From: an uncultured Oscillospiraceae bacterium
Lineage (GTDB): Bacteria > Bacillota > Clostridia > Oscillospirales > Ruminococcaceae
Reading direction: 5' to 3'
NCBI GenBank assembly: GCA_910589145.1
Contig: CAJUSD010000014.1
Coordinates: 18,172-82,171 of the forward strand
DNA: 64,000 nucleotides
The notes below the pieces were generated by a model that saw nothing but the letters and a program-made list of their open reading frames with translations, searched no databases and was not told where the DNA came from. The position numbers and the translations under genes were made by a program. Position 1 is the stretch's first letter, and each line of letters begins with the position of its first letter. Of this stretch, positions 44,354-52,843 are shown in pieces.

Positions 44354-45223
44354 ATGAAGTCTATTGCTGTAATTAGCATTTTTCTTACAGTTAGTCTCTT
44401 GGGCTGCCAGGTGAAGAAAAGAGAAGAGCCAATACCTCCTCCATCATCTGCTGAAACAGACAGCAGGGGAGGACAGGTATTAAATACAGAGTCGGAAGAA
44501 ATCGGGCAGGCAATGGCCCCAGCCCTAGAAGAAACAATTGAGCTGCCCCAGGAAACCCAGAATCTTGTTTCCCTTTGGAGTAAAAAGGTCAGAGAGGATT
44601 TTAAATGGTATTCTGAAACAGGAAGAAAAAATGGGCCTCTTTATTATTTATATGTCACAGATTCAAAAGAAAACCCTGTTCCCAATTTGAACTGCTATAC
44701 CCGTGCTAATTGGGAATCTGGGCTTCAAGGAGCGGAACATCTGAGGGGAACTTCTATGAAAAGCGGACTTTTACCAGTGGTGCTGTCCTTCCGTGAGGCG
44801 GAAAGGGATTCGGTAGAGCTTGTAATAGTGGATCCCAATTCAGGAGAAACACTTTTGGTAGAGATGAACCTGCTGGAGACAGGCTGGAGATATGCCCTTC
44901 ATACAATATGGGAGAAAGAAACACCAGACGAGCCAGACAAGGCAGCGGATTGTATCGAAATTTCCGTCCTTTTTCCCAATGGGACACCTGTTTCCAATGC
45001 AGTTGTGGAATTGCCGGATATCCAGATGTTTCGCTTTTCCAACCTGGAAGGAAAGGTGTTTTTTCCCGCAAACAATTTACAGGGAAGAAGGACAGGATTC
45101 TCTATTATTGTAAAAGATTATTTAGAAAGCTTTCAGGAAGGGGAAAACTGGAGTGAAACTTTTTCGGCAGATATTTCAAACAGCAGGCAGTATTTTGTAA
45201 TGTTGAAGGATTATCATTCATAA
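44354..45223 (+). CDS. lipoprotein of unknown function with carboxypeptidase-regulatory-like domains
   Basis: A 289-residue lipoprotein. The signal peptide ends in lipobox LLGC with Cys18. An acidic Ser/Glu/Pro linker follows, then two beta-sandwich-like segments with the patterns YLYVTDSKENPVPNLNCYTRA and ISVLFPNGTPVSNAVVELPD, reminiscent of carboxypeptidase-regulatory or Ig-like folds. I do not recognise a specific family. The gene has an AGGAGGGG ribosome-binding site and no evident operon partner. Confidence 0.65.
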   Translation: MKSIAVISIFLTVSLLGCQVKKREEPIPPPSSAETDSRGGQVLNTESEEIGQAMAPALEETIELPQETQNLVSLWSKKVREDFKWYSETGRKNGPLYYLYVTDSKENPVPNLNCYTRANWESGLQGAEHLRGTSMKSGLLPVVLSFREAERDSVELVIVDPNSGETLLVEMNLLETGWRYALHTIWEKETPDEPDKAADCIEISVLFPNGTPVSNAVVELPDIQMFRFSNLEGKVFFPANNLQGRRTGFSIIVKDYLESFQEGENWSETFSADISNSRQYFVMLKDYHS

Positions 45224-45409
45224 TTATTTGGAGACGAAAATATCAAAAGGGATAACCAGATGGAGCTATAAAATTTTGACCACATCTGTAGAGGCGAAAC
45301 ACTCCCTACTCGAAAAAATTTTCCAAAAAAACTATACAAATGAGCTGAAAATTGCTATACTAACAATATAGACGATATGGTTTTCGAGGCAAAAAAGGGA
45401 GATGATACT

Positions 45410-46603
45410 ATGATTAACCGGTATCAAACGGCAAACCAGTCTAACTATCACCCATCCTTTTACACAAAAGCACAGGCTGCTGTACCTGTAAAAGCTTCAG
45501 AGAATGGGCCCGCATCTTCGCAAACAACAGCTCAAACCTCTCAAACTGGACGTTTTGATCAGGTTGATGTGACAAAAGACTGGAAGCAGATGGCTATTGA
45601 TACCCTAAATGAACTATCAGACAAGTATGAAAATATTGCATTTGGAATTATAGATTTTGATTCCAACTTAACATTAAAAAACTATGCTTCTTTTTTGGGG
45701 AAGGGTCAGTATCTGTATATGTCAACCAGCTTTTTAGAAAAAATGGGTTCCGGCCCGGCAGAATATGCGGATTGTGCCTCCCGTTTAGAACAGGCTTTAA
45801 AAGGAATGTCCGATGGAGCCCAAAACGGGCTTCCAGAAAAGACGATTAACCAGGGCGTTTATCTCACCAAAGATCAGACCGCAGTTTGGCAGACTTTATT
45901 AGAAGAAAAACCCGAAAACCCCTTGCTGCCAAAGGAAGATGAAAAAAAGAACCTTCTTCCCTGGCTCACAGAGGAGGAAAATAAAAAAAGCATATTTGAC
46001 CAGGATTTATCCCGGTATTCAATTAATACGAAAAACCTCCTCACATCTCCTGGACATGCGGGAATGAACGTAGCTTCGGCTAGAACAGTTTCACAGGTAC
46101 AAAACGCCGCCTTTTCTGCCAAACATTCTCTTTGTCAGCTGCGTATGGCGTTAGCTTTTACCACAAATGATAAGGATAGCCAAAAACTGCGGCAGGCTAT
46201 CAGGCAGATGGAAAAAGTAGTCCGCCAAGCAGGGTCGAAGGTTCGGGACCTCCAGAAAATGTCGGAAGTAAAAGCAAAAAAAGAACGCCAAATAAAAGAG
46301 AGGAAACGTAAGGAAGCGAGAAAAACCAGCGCGATTCTCAATAAAAAGAAAAAGGAACGGTTTGCTAAGGATCGTCAGCTTTCCAATGAGAGCATCGGTT
46401 ATCTGGCACAGGTAAGGTCGGGTTATGCTCAGGAAAACGACGAACGCCTGAATCAGATTATGGTTGATTTGGGGGTATACTCTACTGATCCAATGGGATT
46501 GGCGGCTTTGTCTGGAATGACAGCAGGGGCTTCTGGGGTTGCAGTGGAAATAACAATGGCTGCTGCTAACGCGGCAATACCTATTCCTGTTGTAGGTGGA
46601 TAG
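45410..46603 (+). CDS. DUF6033-like hypothetical protein with charged coiled-coil segment
   Basis: A 397-residue protein without a signal peptide. The N-terminal part (about 50-150) has the pattern DWKQMAIDTLNELSDKYENI, then a FGIIDFDSN segment, GQYLYMSTSFLEKMG and YADCASRLEQAL, resembling DUF6033 proteins. The middle is variable; residues 260-340 are a Lys/Arg/Glu-rich coiled coil; the C-terminus is a Gly/Ala-rich hydrophobic stretch ending PIPVVGG. ATG 45410 follows AAGGGAG; an upstream in-frame ATG at 45377 lacks a site. Family assignment is by memory of the pattern and is moderate; function unknown. Confidence 0.6.
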   Translation: MINRYQTANQSNYHPSFYTKAQAAVPVKASENGPASSQTTAQTSQTGRFDQVDVTKDWKQMAIDTLNELSDKYENIAFGIIDFDSNLTLKNYASFLGKGQYLYMSTSFLEKMGSGPAEYADCASRLEQALKGMSDGAQNGLPEKTINQGVYLTKDQTAVWQTLLEEKPENPLLPKEDEKKNLLPWLTEEENKKSIFDQDLSRYSINTKNLLTSPGHAGMNVASARTVSQVQNAAFSAKHSLCQLRMALAFTTNDKDSQKLRQAIRQMEKVVRQAGSKVRDLQKMSEVKAKKERQIKERKRKEARKTSAILNKKKKERFAKDRQLSNESIGYLAQVRSGYAQENDERLNQIMVDLGVYSTDPMGLAALSGMTAGASGVAVEITMAAANAAIPIPVVGG

Positions 46604-46610
46604 CGATTTT

Positions 46611-46652
46611 AAAAACGGTCGAAAAACTTTCTTTGTTTTCCGACCGTTTTTT
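46611..46652 (+). terminator. terminator after the DUF6033-like gene
   Basis: AAAAACGGTCG pairs with CGACCGTTTTT and is followed by further T residues. Confidence 0.85.
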
Positions 46653-46707
46653 ATGTTCTTCCTAACTTATGAGGCAGCGTCTACAAAACGCCAAAAAGAC
46701 CTTATTA

Positions 46708-46732
46708 GGGGATGCAGCTTTGCTGCATCCCC
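46708..46732. repeat. perfect hairpin between convergent genes
   Basis: GGGGATGCAGC and GCTGCATCCCC form an 11-bp perfect stem with a 3-base loop. There is no T-run; it may act as a terminator stem for the minus strand gene or be a repeat. Confidence 0.55.
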
Positions 46733-46788
46733 CCTCGAATCCTTTTTAATCCGCTTTAAGTACTGCTCACCTTGGACTCTCCTGTAGA

Positions 46789-47046
46789 TTAAGTTTCCCA
46801 TCTGGGAGGGGAATCCGGGCAGGACTGAAATTTTTTAGCTGTCCTTGCTTCAACAAAACAGCCGCAAACCCTGCACATCCCACTCAAAAGATTCGGACAT
46901 TTCCGGCACTGGTTCAAACGGTTTTCCCGAACACTAGCCTCTGTCTTATCCTCTTCCGGCAAAAGTGCAATATAGTCCTGCACGGATTTCAATAGGTCTG
47001 ATTCTCCAAAATCTTCCAGCAGGCATTTTCTGCAAACCTGTTCCAT
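46789..47046 (-). CDS. small Cys-rich protein (DUF6171-like)
   Basis: An 85-residue protein with CRKC at the N-terminus and CRKCPNLLSGMCRVCGC near the C-terminus, then a final SCPD segment. Seven to eight Cys suggest one or two metal sites, as in DUF6171 proteins common in clostridia. It starts 3 bp after the arabinofuranosidase stop with AAGGG immediately before ATG, so translation is probably coupled. The function is unknown; its link to the sugar enzyme may be only positional. Confidence 0.65.
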   Translation of the reverse strand: MEQVCRKCLLEDFGESDLLKSVQDYIALLPEEDKTEASVRENRLNQCRKCPNLLSGMCRVCGCFVEARTAKKFQSCPDSPPRWET

Positions 47047-47049
47047 CCC

Positions 47050-48549
47050 TTATTTCTCAGCTATCCCCAAAGGTTCCAAAGAAATACGTACAACAGAACT
47101 TGCAGGAATTTGAATATCCATCAACCTTCCCTGCTCCAGCTTACAATCGGTAAAGGGTTGAACTTGAACTTTATCCGGCTTTTCAAAGGTATTATAATCT
47201 CCCATTGCCCCGCCGACAATAAAGGCTTCCTTCAAGCGGTAGCCATCGCCCAACACATCAGCGCAAATATGAGCGGATTCCGTTGGGGACAGGTTGCAGA
47301 TAGTGGCGTTAAGCGTTCCGTCGTCTGAAACGGAAGCGGACTCATGCAAATTAGGAGAACGGAATCCATCAATACCAATTTCTTTTGTTTCAATCCAGGA
47401 GTCCACCAGTTTCGCGCCCTGATGCACACTATACATATCATAAATATGGTAAGTTGGGGTTAAGAGCATCTTTTCTCCTTCGGTGAGAATTACCGCTTGA
47501 AGGACATTTACCAGCTGGGCGATATTGGACATAGCCACCCGGTCGGAATGTTTATTAAAAATATTAAGGTTGATCCCGGCAACCAAAGCATCTCTTATCG
47601 TGTTTTGCTGATAAAGGAAGCCCGGATTTGTTCCAGGTTCCACATCGAACCAGGTTCCCCATTCATCTACAATCAAATCAACTTTGTGCTCCGGATCATA
47701 GTAATCCATAATTTGTAAATGTTTGGAAACTATTTCCTCCATTTTCAAAGTACGTGCCATACAACGATACCAATATTCTTCATTAAACCCAGTTGCCTGT
47801 GTTTTGGTCTTCCATTCGTCGCCACAAGTGGTATAATAGTGTAGGGAAATTGCATTGCACTGTTTTCCTGCAATTTTCATGACTTCTTCTGTCCAGCGGT
47901 AATCTGCGGAGTTGGGACCGCAGGCAATCTTATATAAACGGTTGTCCCCAAAATTACGTAGATAGGTGGCATATCTGCGGTAATTGTCTGCATAGAACTC
48001 CGGACGCATATTGCCTCCGCAGCCCCAGTTTTCATTTCCAACGCAGAAATATTTCAACTTCCAGGGAGCATCCTGCCCATTTTTCCGGCGAAGGTTAGCC
48101 ATAGGGGATTCTCCGTCAAAGGTTATATATTCTATCCATTCCTGCATTTCTTCTACTGTGCCGCTGCCCAGGTTTCCATTTATATAAGGCTGGCAGCCTA
48201 CCTGACGGCAGAATTCCATAAACTCATGGGTGCCAAAACTGTTATCTTCTACAACTCCGCCCCAATGGGTGTTGACCATCCTTTTACGGAGTGTTTTGTC
48301 TCCAATACCATCTTTCCAATGATATTCGTCAGCAAAACAACCTCCCGGCCAGCGGAGAACCGGAAGTTTAATCTTCTTTAAAGCTTCTACAATATCAGTA
48401 CGCATACCGTTTGCGTTGGGAATTGCGGAATCCTCGCCAACATAAACACCGCCGTATATGCAGCGCCCAAGATGTTCGGAAAATCCCCCGTAAATTTCAG
48501 GACGAATGGTCGATACTTTGTGATGGGTGTTAATCACATAATGAAACAT
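47050..48549 (-). CDS. alpha-L-arabinofuranosidase, GH51
   Basis: A 499-residue intracellular retaining glycosidase that releases arabinofuranose from arabinan or arabinoxylan oligomers. The TIM barrel has the acid/base Glu173 in the GNENWGCGG segment and the nucleophile Glu296 in DEWGTWFD, the positions typical of GH51. YGGFSEHLGRCIYGGVY and RWPGGCFADEYHW near the N-terminus and the C-terminal beta-sandwich complete the family pattern. No signal peptide. The ribosome-binding site is AAAGGAGG. It is followed by the Cys-rich ORF. Confidence 0.93.
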   Translation of the reverse strand: MFHYVINTHHKVSTIRPEIYGGFSEHLGRCIYGGVYVGEDSAIPNANGMRTDIVEALKKIKLPVLRWPGGCFADEYHWKDGIGDKTLRKRMVNTHWGGVVEDNSFGTHEFMEFCRQVGCQPYINGNLGSGTVEEMQEWIEYITFDGESPMANLRRKNGQDAPWKLKYFCVGNENWGCGGNMRPEFYADNYRRYATYLRNFGDNRLYKIACGPNSADYRWTEEVMKIAGKQCNAISLHYYTTCGDEWKTKTQATGFNEEYWYRCMARTLKMEEIVSKHLQIMDYYDPEHKVDLIVDEWGTWFDVEPGTNPGFLYQQNTIRDALVAGINLNIFNKHSDRVAMSNIAQLVNVLQAVILTEGEKMLLTPTYHIYDMYSVHQGAKLVDSWIETKEIGIDGFRSPNLHESASVSDDGTLNATICNLSPTESAHICADVLGDGYRLKEAFIVGGAMGDYNTFEKPDKVQVQPFTDCKLEQGRLMDIQIPASSVVRISLEPLGIAEK

Positions 48550-48712
48550 TTTTCCTGCCTCCTTTAATTTGGATGGAATATGTATTTTATTAGATGTATC
48601 ATAACATAACCCTATTAGAAACGCAAGTAAAAAAGCTGATATATGGGAATAAACCTTAAAAGCAGCTTTTTATAAAGTATATCAAAATAAAAGAAGAAAG
48701 GAATTACCAACA

Positions 48713-49483
48713 ATGTACAAAGAATTTAAAGGCGTCCTTCTAAAAGCAGGAGCCCTGATGCTTTCAATGGCAGACGCAGCAGTTCACGATAAAGGGGGGC
48801 ACGCCAATTTTGTAACTGATGCAGATACAGCAGTTCAAAGTTATTTAATGGAGGAGTTTGAAAAAATTCTTCCAGGTGCAGTGTATTTTGCGGAAGAAAA
48901 AGAGGAAAACCATCTTGGGCCAGATTATACATTTATTATAGACCCTATAGATGGAACAACCAATTTTTTCCACCATTGCCGAAGCAGTGCCATTTCAGTT
49001 GGTTTGCTCCATAAAAAGAAGCCAGTTCTAGGAATGGTTCTCAATCCATATACCAATGAGCTTTTCCACGCTGAAAGGGGACAGGGTGCGTTCTGTAATG
49101 AAAGCCCTATCCGTGTTTCAGAACGTAAATTTTCCCTGGGCCTGGTCAATATGGGAGCGTCCCCCTATTACCCGGAGGCTGCAGAAAAAACCATGCGTGC
49201 TGGGAAACTATTTTTATCCCGCTGCTGTGATTTAAGGCGTTCCGGGTCCGCTGCACTGGATCTGTGTTCTGTAGCTGCTGGACGGACAGAAATGTTTTAT
49301 GAATTTCGTCTGTCCCCCTGGGATTACGCTGCTGCAACCTTTATTATTCAGGAAGCAGGCGGAGCGTTTGGCTCCTTTAATGGAGAAACCTTTACCTATG
49401 AGCATCCAATCCCAATCTGGGCATCCAGTGCTGTTTGCAAAGATGAGTTCGTCCAAAGCCTGGAAGAAATCTGTCAGGAATAA
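48713..49483 (+). CDS. inositol monophosphatase family protein
   Basis: A 256-residue Li-sensitive-phosphatase-fold enzyme. The metal-binding residues are in the YFAEEKEE segment, DPIDGTTNF near residue 79 and the C-terminal SPWDYAAATFIIQEAGG. Family members dephosphorylate inositol-1-phosphate, fructose-1,6-bisphosphate or 3'-phosphoadenosine nucleotides, and sequence alone does not choose between them. It is divergent from the arabinofuranosidase, with a shared AT-rich gap of 163 bp. Confidence 0.88.
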   Translation: MYKEFKGVLLKAGALMLSMADAAVHDKGGHANFVTDADTAVQSYLMEEFEKILPGAVYFAEEKEENHLGPDYTFIIDPIDGTTNFFHHCRSSAISVGLLHKKKPVLGMVLNPYTNELFHAERGQGAFCNESPIRVSERKFSLGLVNMGASPYYPEAAEKTMRAGKLFLSRCCDLRRSGSAALDLCSVAAGRTEMFYEFRLSPWDYAAATFIIQEAGGAFGSFNGETFTYEHPIPIWASSAVCKDEFVQSLEEICQE

Positions 49484-49570
49484 AGAAGTGTAAAAGTTGA
49501 CGGTTTTTTACAACTAAAACAAGAAAAAATTGTAATTAAAATTGATTTCCATAAATAAGAGAAAAACCTC

Positions 49571-49599
49571 TTGCAACCCATCCCGGATATGGCTATAAT
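49571..49599 (+). promoter_or_regulatory. promoter of the ECF S-component leader
   Basis: TTGCAA (49571-49576), 17 bp, TATAAT (49594-49599); transcription should start near 49606 and give a 200-nt leader. Confidence 0.75.
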
Positions 49600-49605
49600 T
49601 AGGGT

Positions 49606-49798
49606 GGAAACTGGGAGCGCGTCCATAGGAGAATTTACTGCCTCCCTCTCCGGCGTTAATCTGCCTGGAGCTGTTCGTTTTTCAGACGGCAGCATCCATT
49701 CATAAGGCAGTCCCCCCACGCCGGATGCTCAAGGCACCCCCCTTAGCCCTCTCTGTTTTACAATAACGCGCTGTATCCGACGGAACAGCAGCAGGAGG
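49606..49798 (+). ncRNA. structured 5' leader (candidate riboswitch, class not recognised)
   Basis: About 190 nt upstream of a vitamin-type transporter gene. CCGGCGT (49650-49656) pairs with ACGCCGG (49718-49724). Inside it CTGCC (about 49661) pairs with GGCAG (about 49706). GCATCC (49692-49697) can instead pair with GGATGC (49723-49728), which would break the outer stem, so two folds compete. CTGCCTCC near 49639 can pair with the GGAGG ribosome-binding site. It lacks the signatures of TPP, FMN, cobalamin and THF elements known to me. Confidence 0.45.
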
Positions 49799-49805
49799 TT
49801 TTTTT

Positions 49806-50432
49806 ATGCAGAAGCAAAACATTCGTACTATGGTACAGCTATCCTTTCTTGTGGCAATTGAACTCATTATGGCCTTTACTCCTCTTGGCTCCCTTCCTAT
49901 TGGGCCGCTGGTGGCAACGTTAGCACATATTCCAGTCGTTATCGCCGCAGTTGTTATGGGAACAGGAGCGGGCGCTTTTATGGGATTTGTTTTTGGCTTG
50001 CTTAGTTTCTTGGTATGGACTTTTATGCCTCCTACACCAATTACCGCTTTTTGCTTTACACCTGCTTATGCCCCTGGTAATTTCTGGAGCGTAGCGATCT
50101 GTTTTGTTCCCCGTATCCTGTTAGGTGTGATCGCGGGTCTTTTGTCAAAAGCCCTGCTTAAAGTTGACAAGACAAAGGGCTTTATTGCTTACACAGTATC
50201 CTCAGTTGTGGCAACGATTGCACATACCTTGATGGTTCTTGGCGGCATTTACGTTTTCTTTGGTGAAGCATATGCAGAAGCTATAGGCGTTGGCCATGAA
50301 CTTCTAATGGGGCTGATTGGAACCACTATTGCCACCAATGGTATTTTGGAAGCAGTTCTTGCGGGAGTTATTACCTGTGCTATTGCCAAGGCGGTTTCCT
50401 CTTATGGGATGAAAGCAAAAAAGGCAAACTAA
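49806..50432 (+). CDS. ECF transporter S component (vitamin uptake; possibly pantothenate type)
   Basis: A 208-residue membrane protein of about six helices. The opening LSFLVAIELIMAFTPLGSLPIGPLVATLAHIPVVIAAVV is interrupted only here for brevity of motif: key features are TPLG, the IGP turn and LAHIP, typical of PF12822-type S components, including pantothenate (PanT-like) ones. Such proteins bind a vitamin and use the shared energising module encoded elsewhere. The ligand is inferred, not shown. AGGAGG lies directly upstream. The long structured leader suggests ligand-linked regulation. Confidence 0.8.
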   Translation: MQKQNIRTMVQLSFLVAIELIMAFTPLGSLPIGPLVATLAHIPVVIAAVVMGTGAGAFMGFVFGLLSFLVWTFMPPTPITAFCFTPAYAPGNFWSVAICFVPRILLGVIAGLLSKALLKVDKTKGFIAYTVSSVVATIAHTLMVLGGIYVFFGEAYAEAIGVGHELLMGLIGTTIATNGILEAVLAGVITCAIAKAVSSYGMKAKKAN

Positions 50433-50455
50433 TTACATCAGTGTTGTGAATCGTC

Positions 50456-50495
50456 AGGCGGTGTGTGGAGATTTCTTCCATTCATCGCCTTTTTC
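50456..50495 (+). terminator. terminator after the ECF gene
   Basis: AGGCG/CGCCT plus an inner TGGA/TCCA stem, followed by TTTTT. Confidence 0.75.
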
Positions 50496-50515
50496 AATAT
50501 GGAGGAAATTTTAAA

Positions 50516-50548
50516 ATGGAAAACCGCTGCCCAGGAACGGATTGCTAA
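50516..50548 (+). CDS. possible 10-residue leader ORF
   Basis: ATG 50516 follows GGAGG at 50501-50505 with 10 nt spacing and opens MENRCPGTDC before TAA, 65 bp upstream of the M20 peptidase start. A second overlapping 21-codon frame starts at 50499. The evidence is only the ribosome-binding site. Confidence 0.2.
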   Translation: MENRCPGTDC

Positions 50549-50613
50549 AATTTCTGAAAACTAGGTGGACTATCTTCTGTAATGATAAATATTATCAAAA
50601 AGGAGGTTATACA

Positions 50614-51900
50614 ATGACTCCATCCGAAATATTAAACCGCTGCCGGGCAGAAGAATCCTTTCTCCTGTCAATTCGCCGGCATCTCCATTGTTACCCGGAG
50701 CTGAGCGGACAGGAAACGCATACTATCCAGTATCTGGCCCAAATGCTGGAATCTATAGGTGTCCAGCCGGAGATTATTAAAAATGGTGGAATCCTTGCCC
50801 GTATTCACGGAGAAGGTTACCCATCCAATTCGGATCCCTCCGTTCTGCTCATGCGGGCAGACTGTGATGCACTTCCAGTAGAGGAACAGCCTCATTCCAG
50901 AAATCCCCGCGTCTGTACCAGTTTGAAACCTGGCATATGCCATGCCTGTGGTCATGATGCCCATTCAGCAGTGTTGCTTACAGCAGCAAAGGTTCTTCAG
51001 GAATCCCGTAAGGAGCTTTACGGAGATGTAATTCTATTGATTGAGCGCAGCGAGGAAATTCCTTTTAATAAATGTCTGCTCCGCCTGATGGAAGCCCTGG
51101 AAAACCGCCGCCAGCGAATTGATGGTGTATGGGGAATACACTGCGCTCCTTCCCTTGCTGGAACCATTCAGTTAAATCGTGACGCTGTTATGGCAGGGAC
51201 GTTGTTTTTCCGTTACTCCCTCACTGGAAAAGGCGGCCATGGTTCCCGGCCCGATTTAAGCATTAACCCCATTGACTGCTTTACAGCGATTTATTCTGCT
51301 CTCCAAAGAATTCCTTCCCGTTACAGTCCCTTTTTGCCTGTAACGCTGTCTGTTACCCAGGTGCAATCCGGTAACACAAACAATGTAATTCCTCAAACCT
51401 TAACCTTTGGAGGAACAGCTCGATTTTTTGACTGCGATCAGGTTGGCTTTCCTATTCAAAAGGAGATTGAACGGACAGTACAGGAGATATCGGCAGCCTA
51501 TGGCTGCCAGGCAGAAGGATATGCTTCCGCGCCCTTCCTCCCTCTGCGGAATTGTCCAGCTTGTGCAGACCTGGCAAGGGATGTTTTTCATCCGGTTTTC
51601 GGGGAAAGAGTCACGGAAGACCTTCCCTCCATGGTTTCAGAAACCTTTGCTACATTAGCTGCCCGTTATCCCGCTGTCTTTATCCATTATGGAATATCTA
51701 ACCCAGAAAAGGGGATTGTTGCAGGTCTGCATCATCCTGAATTTGATGTGGATGAAAGCGTCCTCACAGATGCAGCAGGGGCAGCGGCAATTTATGCCCA
51801 CAGCTTTTTAGAAAAGACATCTGCTGGAACAAACTGGGGATTCACCCCATACCGCAACACTGCAAAAGAGCTGTTTGCATTGCAGGGAATAACAGATTGA
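50614..51900 (+). CDS. M20-family amidohydrolase/peptidase
   Basis: A 428-residue metal-dependent hydrolase of the M20D type (N-acyl-amino-acid or hippurate hydrolases). The motifs are HCYPELSGQE, LMRADCDALPV, CHACGHDAHSAVLL with the metal-binding Cys-His pair, and the GGHGSRPDLSINPID dimerisation-domain loop. The usual FQPAEE segment reads LIERSEEIP, retaining the Glu pair. Start ATG 50614 has AAAGGAGG at ideal spacing; the frame extends 24 codons upstream without a site. The substrate is unknown. The next gene starts 18 bp downstream. Confidence 0.88.
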   Translation: MTPSEILNRCRAEESFLLSIRRHLHCYPELSGQETHTIQYLAQMLESIGVQPEIIKNGGILARIHGEGYPSNSDPSVLLMRADCDALPVEEQPHSRNPRVCTSLKPGICHACGHDAHSAVLLTAAKVLQESRKELYGDVILLIERSEEIPFNKCLLRLMEALENRRQRIDGVWGIHCAPSLAGTIQLNRDAVMAGTLFFRYSLTGKGGHGSRPDLSINPIDCFTAIYSALQRIPSRYSPFLPVTLSVTQVQSGNTNNVIPQTLTFGGTARFFDCDQVGFPIQKEIERTVQEISAAYGCQAEGYASAPFLPLRNCPACADLARDVFHPVFGERVTEDLPSMVSETFATLAARYPAVFIHYGISNPEKGIVAGLHHPEFDVDESVLTDAAGAAAIYAHSFLEKTSAGTNWGFTPYRNTAKELFALQGITD

Positions 51901-51918
51901 TGGGAGGACATCAAATAT

Positions 51919-52761
51919 ATGAAATATGATTTATCAGCTTTAGAAATCATAAAAATTTTAGGTTATAATCATCCTGTGGGCCAAAAATGGCTGGAAAAAA
52001 TAAAACTCAAAAACCAGGTAAACTTACCTGTAACCTATTGCAATTTTATGGAGTTTGCTGTTGACTGTCCATTATTCCATACTTCTGATCTTTGGGTAGG
52101 AAAGATGGTTCCGACGGTTTATAAGCCTTGGATGTTTTACGAACTGATTCAGGAAACAATTGACGACCGAAAAGGTCTTTGGAAAAGCCCCCTTTCGAAA
52201 TATGAAAGCCTGCTTTATGAACTTTCACAACTTCCAAGGGAACAATGGCCGGAAAAACTGGACGACTATTTATTAATTGGCAGCGACTATATAGGCGGTA
52301 TAGGCTATTTTGGAATCCGCAAAGAAGACTTACATCAGGACGATCCACCGGTTTACTGGCATCTTGATGGATATGATTTCACATCTTGGAAATTGGAAGA
52401 CGAGAAGTTATCGCGTTTTCTTTTGCGTGTCCTTTATGATTCTCTTTCCTGCAATGACTATGATACAGCAGAAGGTGCACTGGAGAAAATGGGATGGAGA
52501 TATGAGGAGTACTTTGACATTGAAAAGGAAGACTGGGCTGCTTCAAAGGCGGTTTTGAAAAAGCAGGGGATTGCTTTTTCAAAACTGAAAAAATATAATT
52601 CCAACAACGGAATAAAAATTTATTGCTGTTATGACGAAGAAAAAAATATTTTTTATACCGGAATTATTGATGAAGGAGAAATTCTTCTATCTGCCATTAA
52701 CCGCACAGAGGCAGAACGCATATTTATTGACTTTGAGAATTTGGAAGATTCGTTTTTATAG
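51919..52761 (+). CDS. SUKH (SMI1/KNR4)-like protein
   Basis: A 280-residue soluble protein. The arrangement LPVTYCNFMEFAVDCPLF, then DYLLIGSDYIGGIGYFGIRKED and a short PVYWHLDG strand matches the SMI1/KNR4 (SUKH) fold pattern, common among immunity proteins of contact-dependent toxin systems but also found in orphan proteins. The C-terminal third is unlike known SUKH domains. It starts 18 bp after the M20 gene with GGGAGG upstream, so it is probably cotranscribed. No toxin gene lies nearby. Assignment is moderate. Confidence 0.55.
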   Translation: MKYDLSALEIIKILGYNHPVGQKWLEKIKLKNQVNLPVTYCNFMEFAVDCPLFHTSDLWVGKMVPTVYKPWMFYELIQETIDDRKGLWKSPLSKYESLLYELSQLPREQWPEKLDDYLLIGSDYIGGIGYFGIRKEDLHQDDPPVYWHLDGYDFTSWKLEDEKLSRFLLRVLYDSLSCNDYDTAEGALEKMGWRYEEYFDIEKEDWAASKAVLKKQGIAFSKLKKYNSNNGIKIYCCYDEEKNIFYTGIIDEGEILLSAINRTEAERIFIDFENLEDSFL

Positions 52762-52843
52762 TTATTTTTGACAATGATTGACAAGCTTCTGCTTGCTTCC
52801 TATAATAGAAATAAGAAGAAAAATATAGGAAGGCTTGGTAAAA

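Noticed and set aside
46596..46787. 63-codon plus-strand frame after the DUF6033-like gene
   Set aside because: It spans the terminator and hairpin and shows no coding pattern.
49601..49607. AGGGTGG near the ECF leader, resembling the T-box core
   Set aside because: It sits at the transcription start rather than in an antiterminator, and the following bases do not match the T-box; no specifier hairpin is present.
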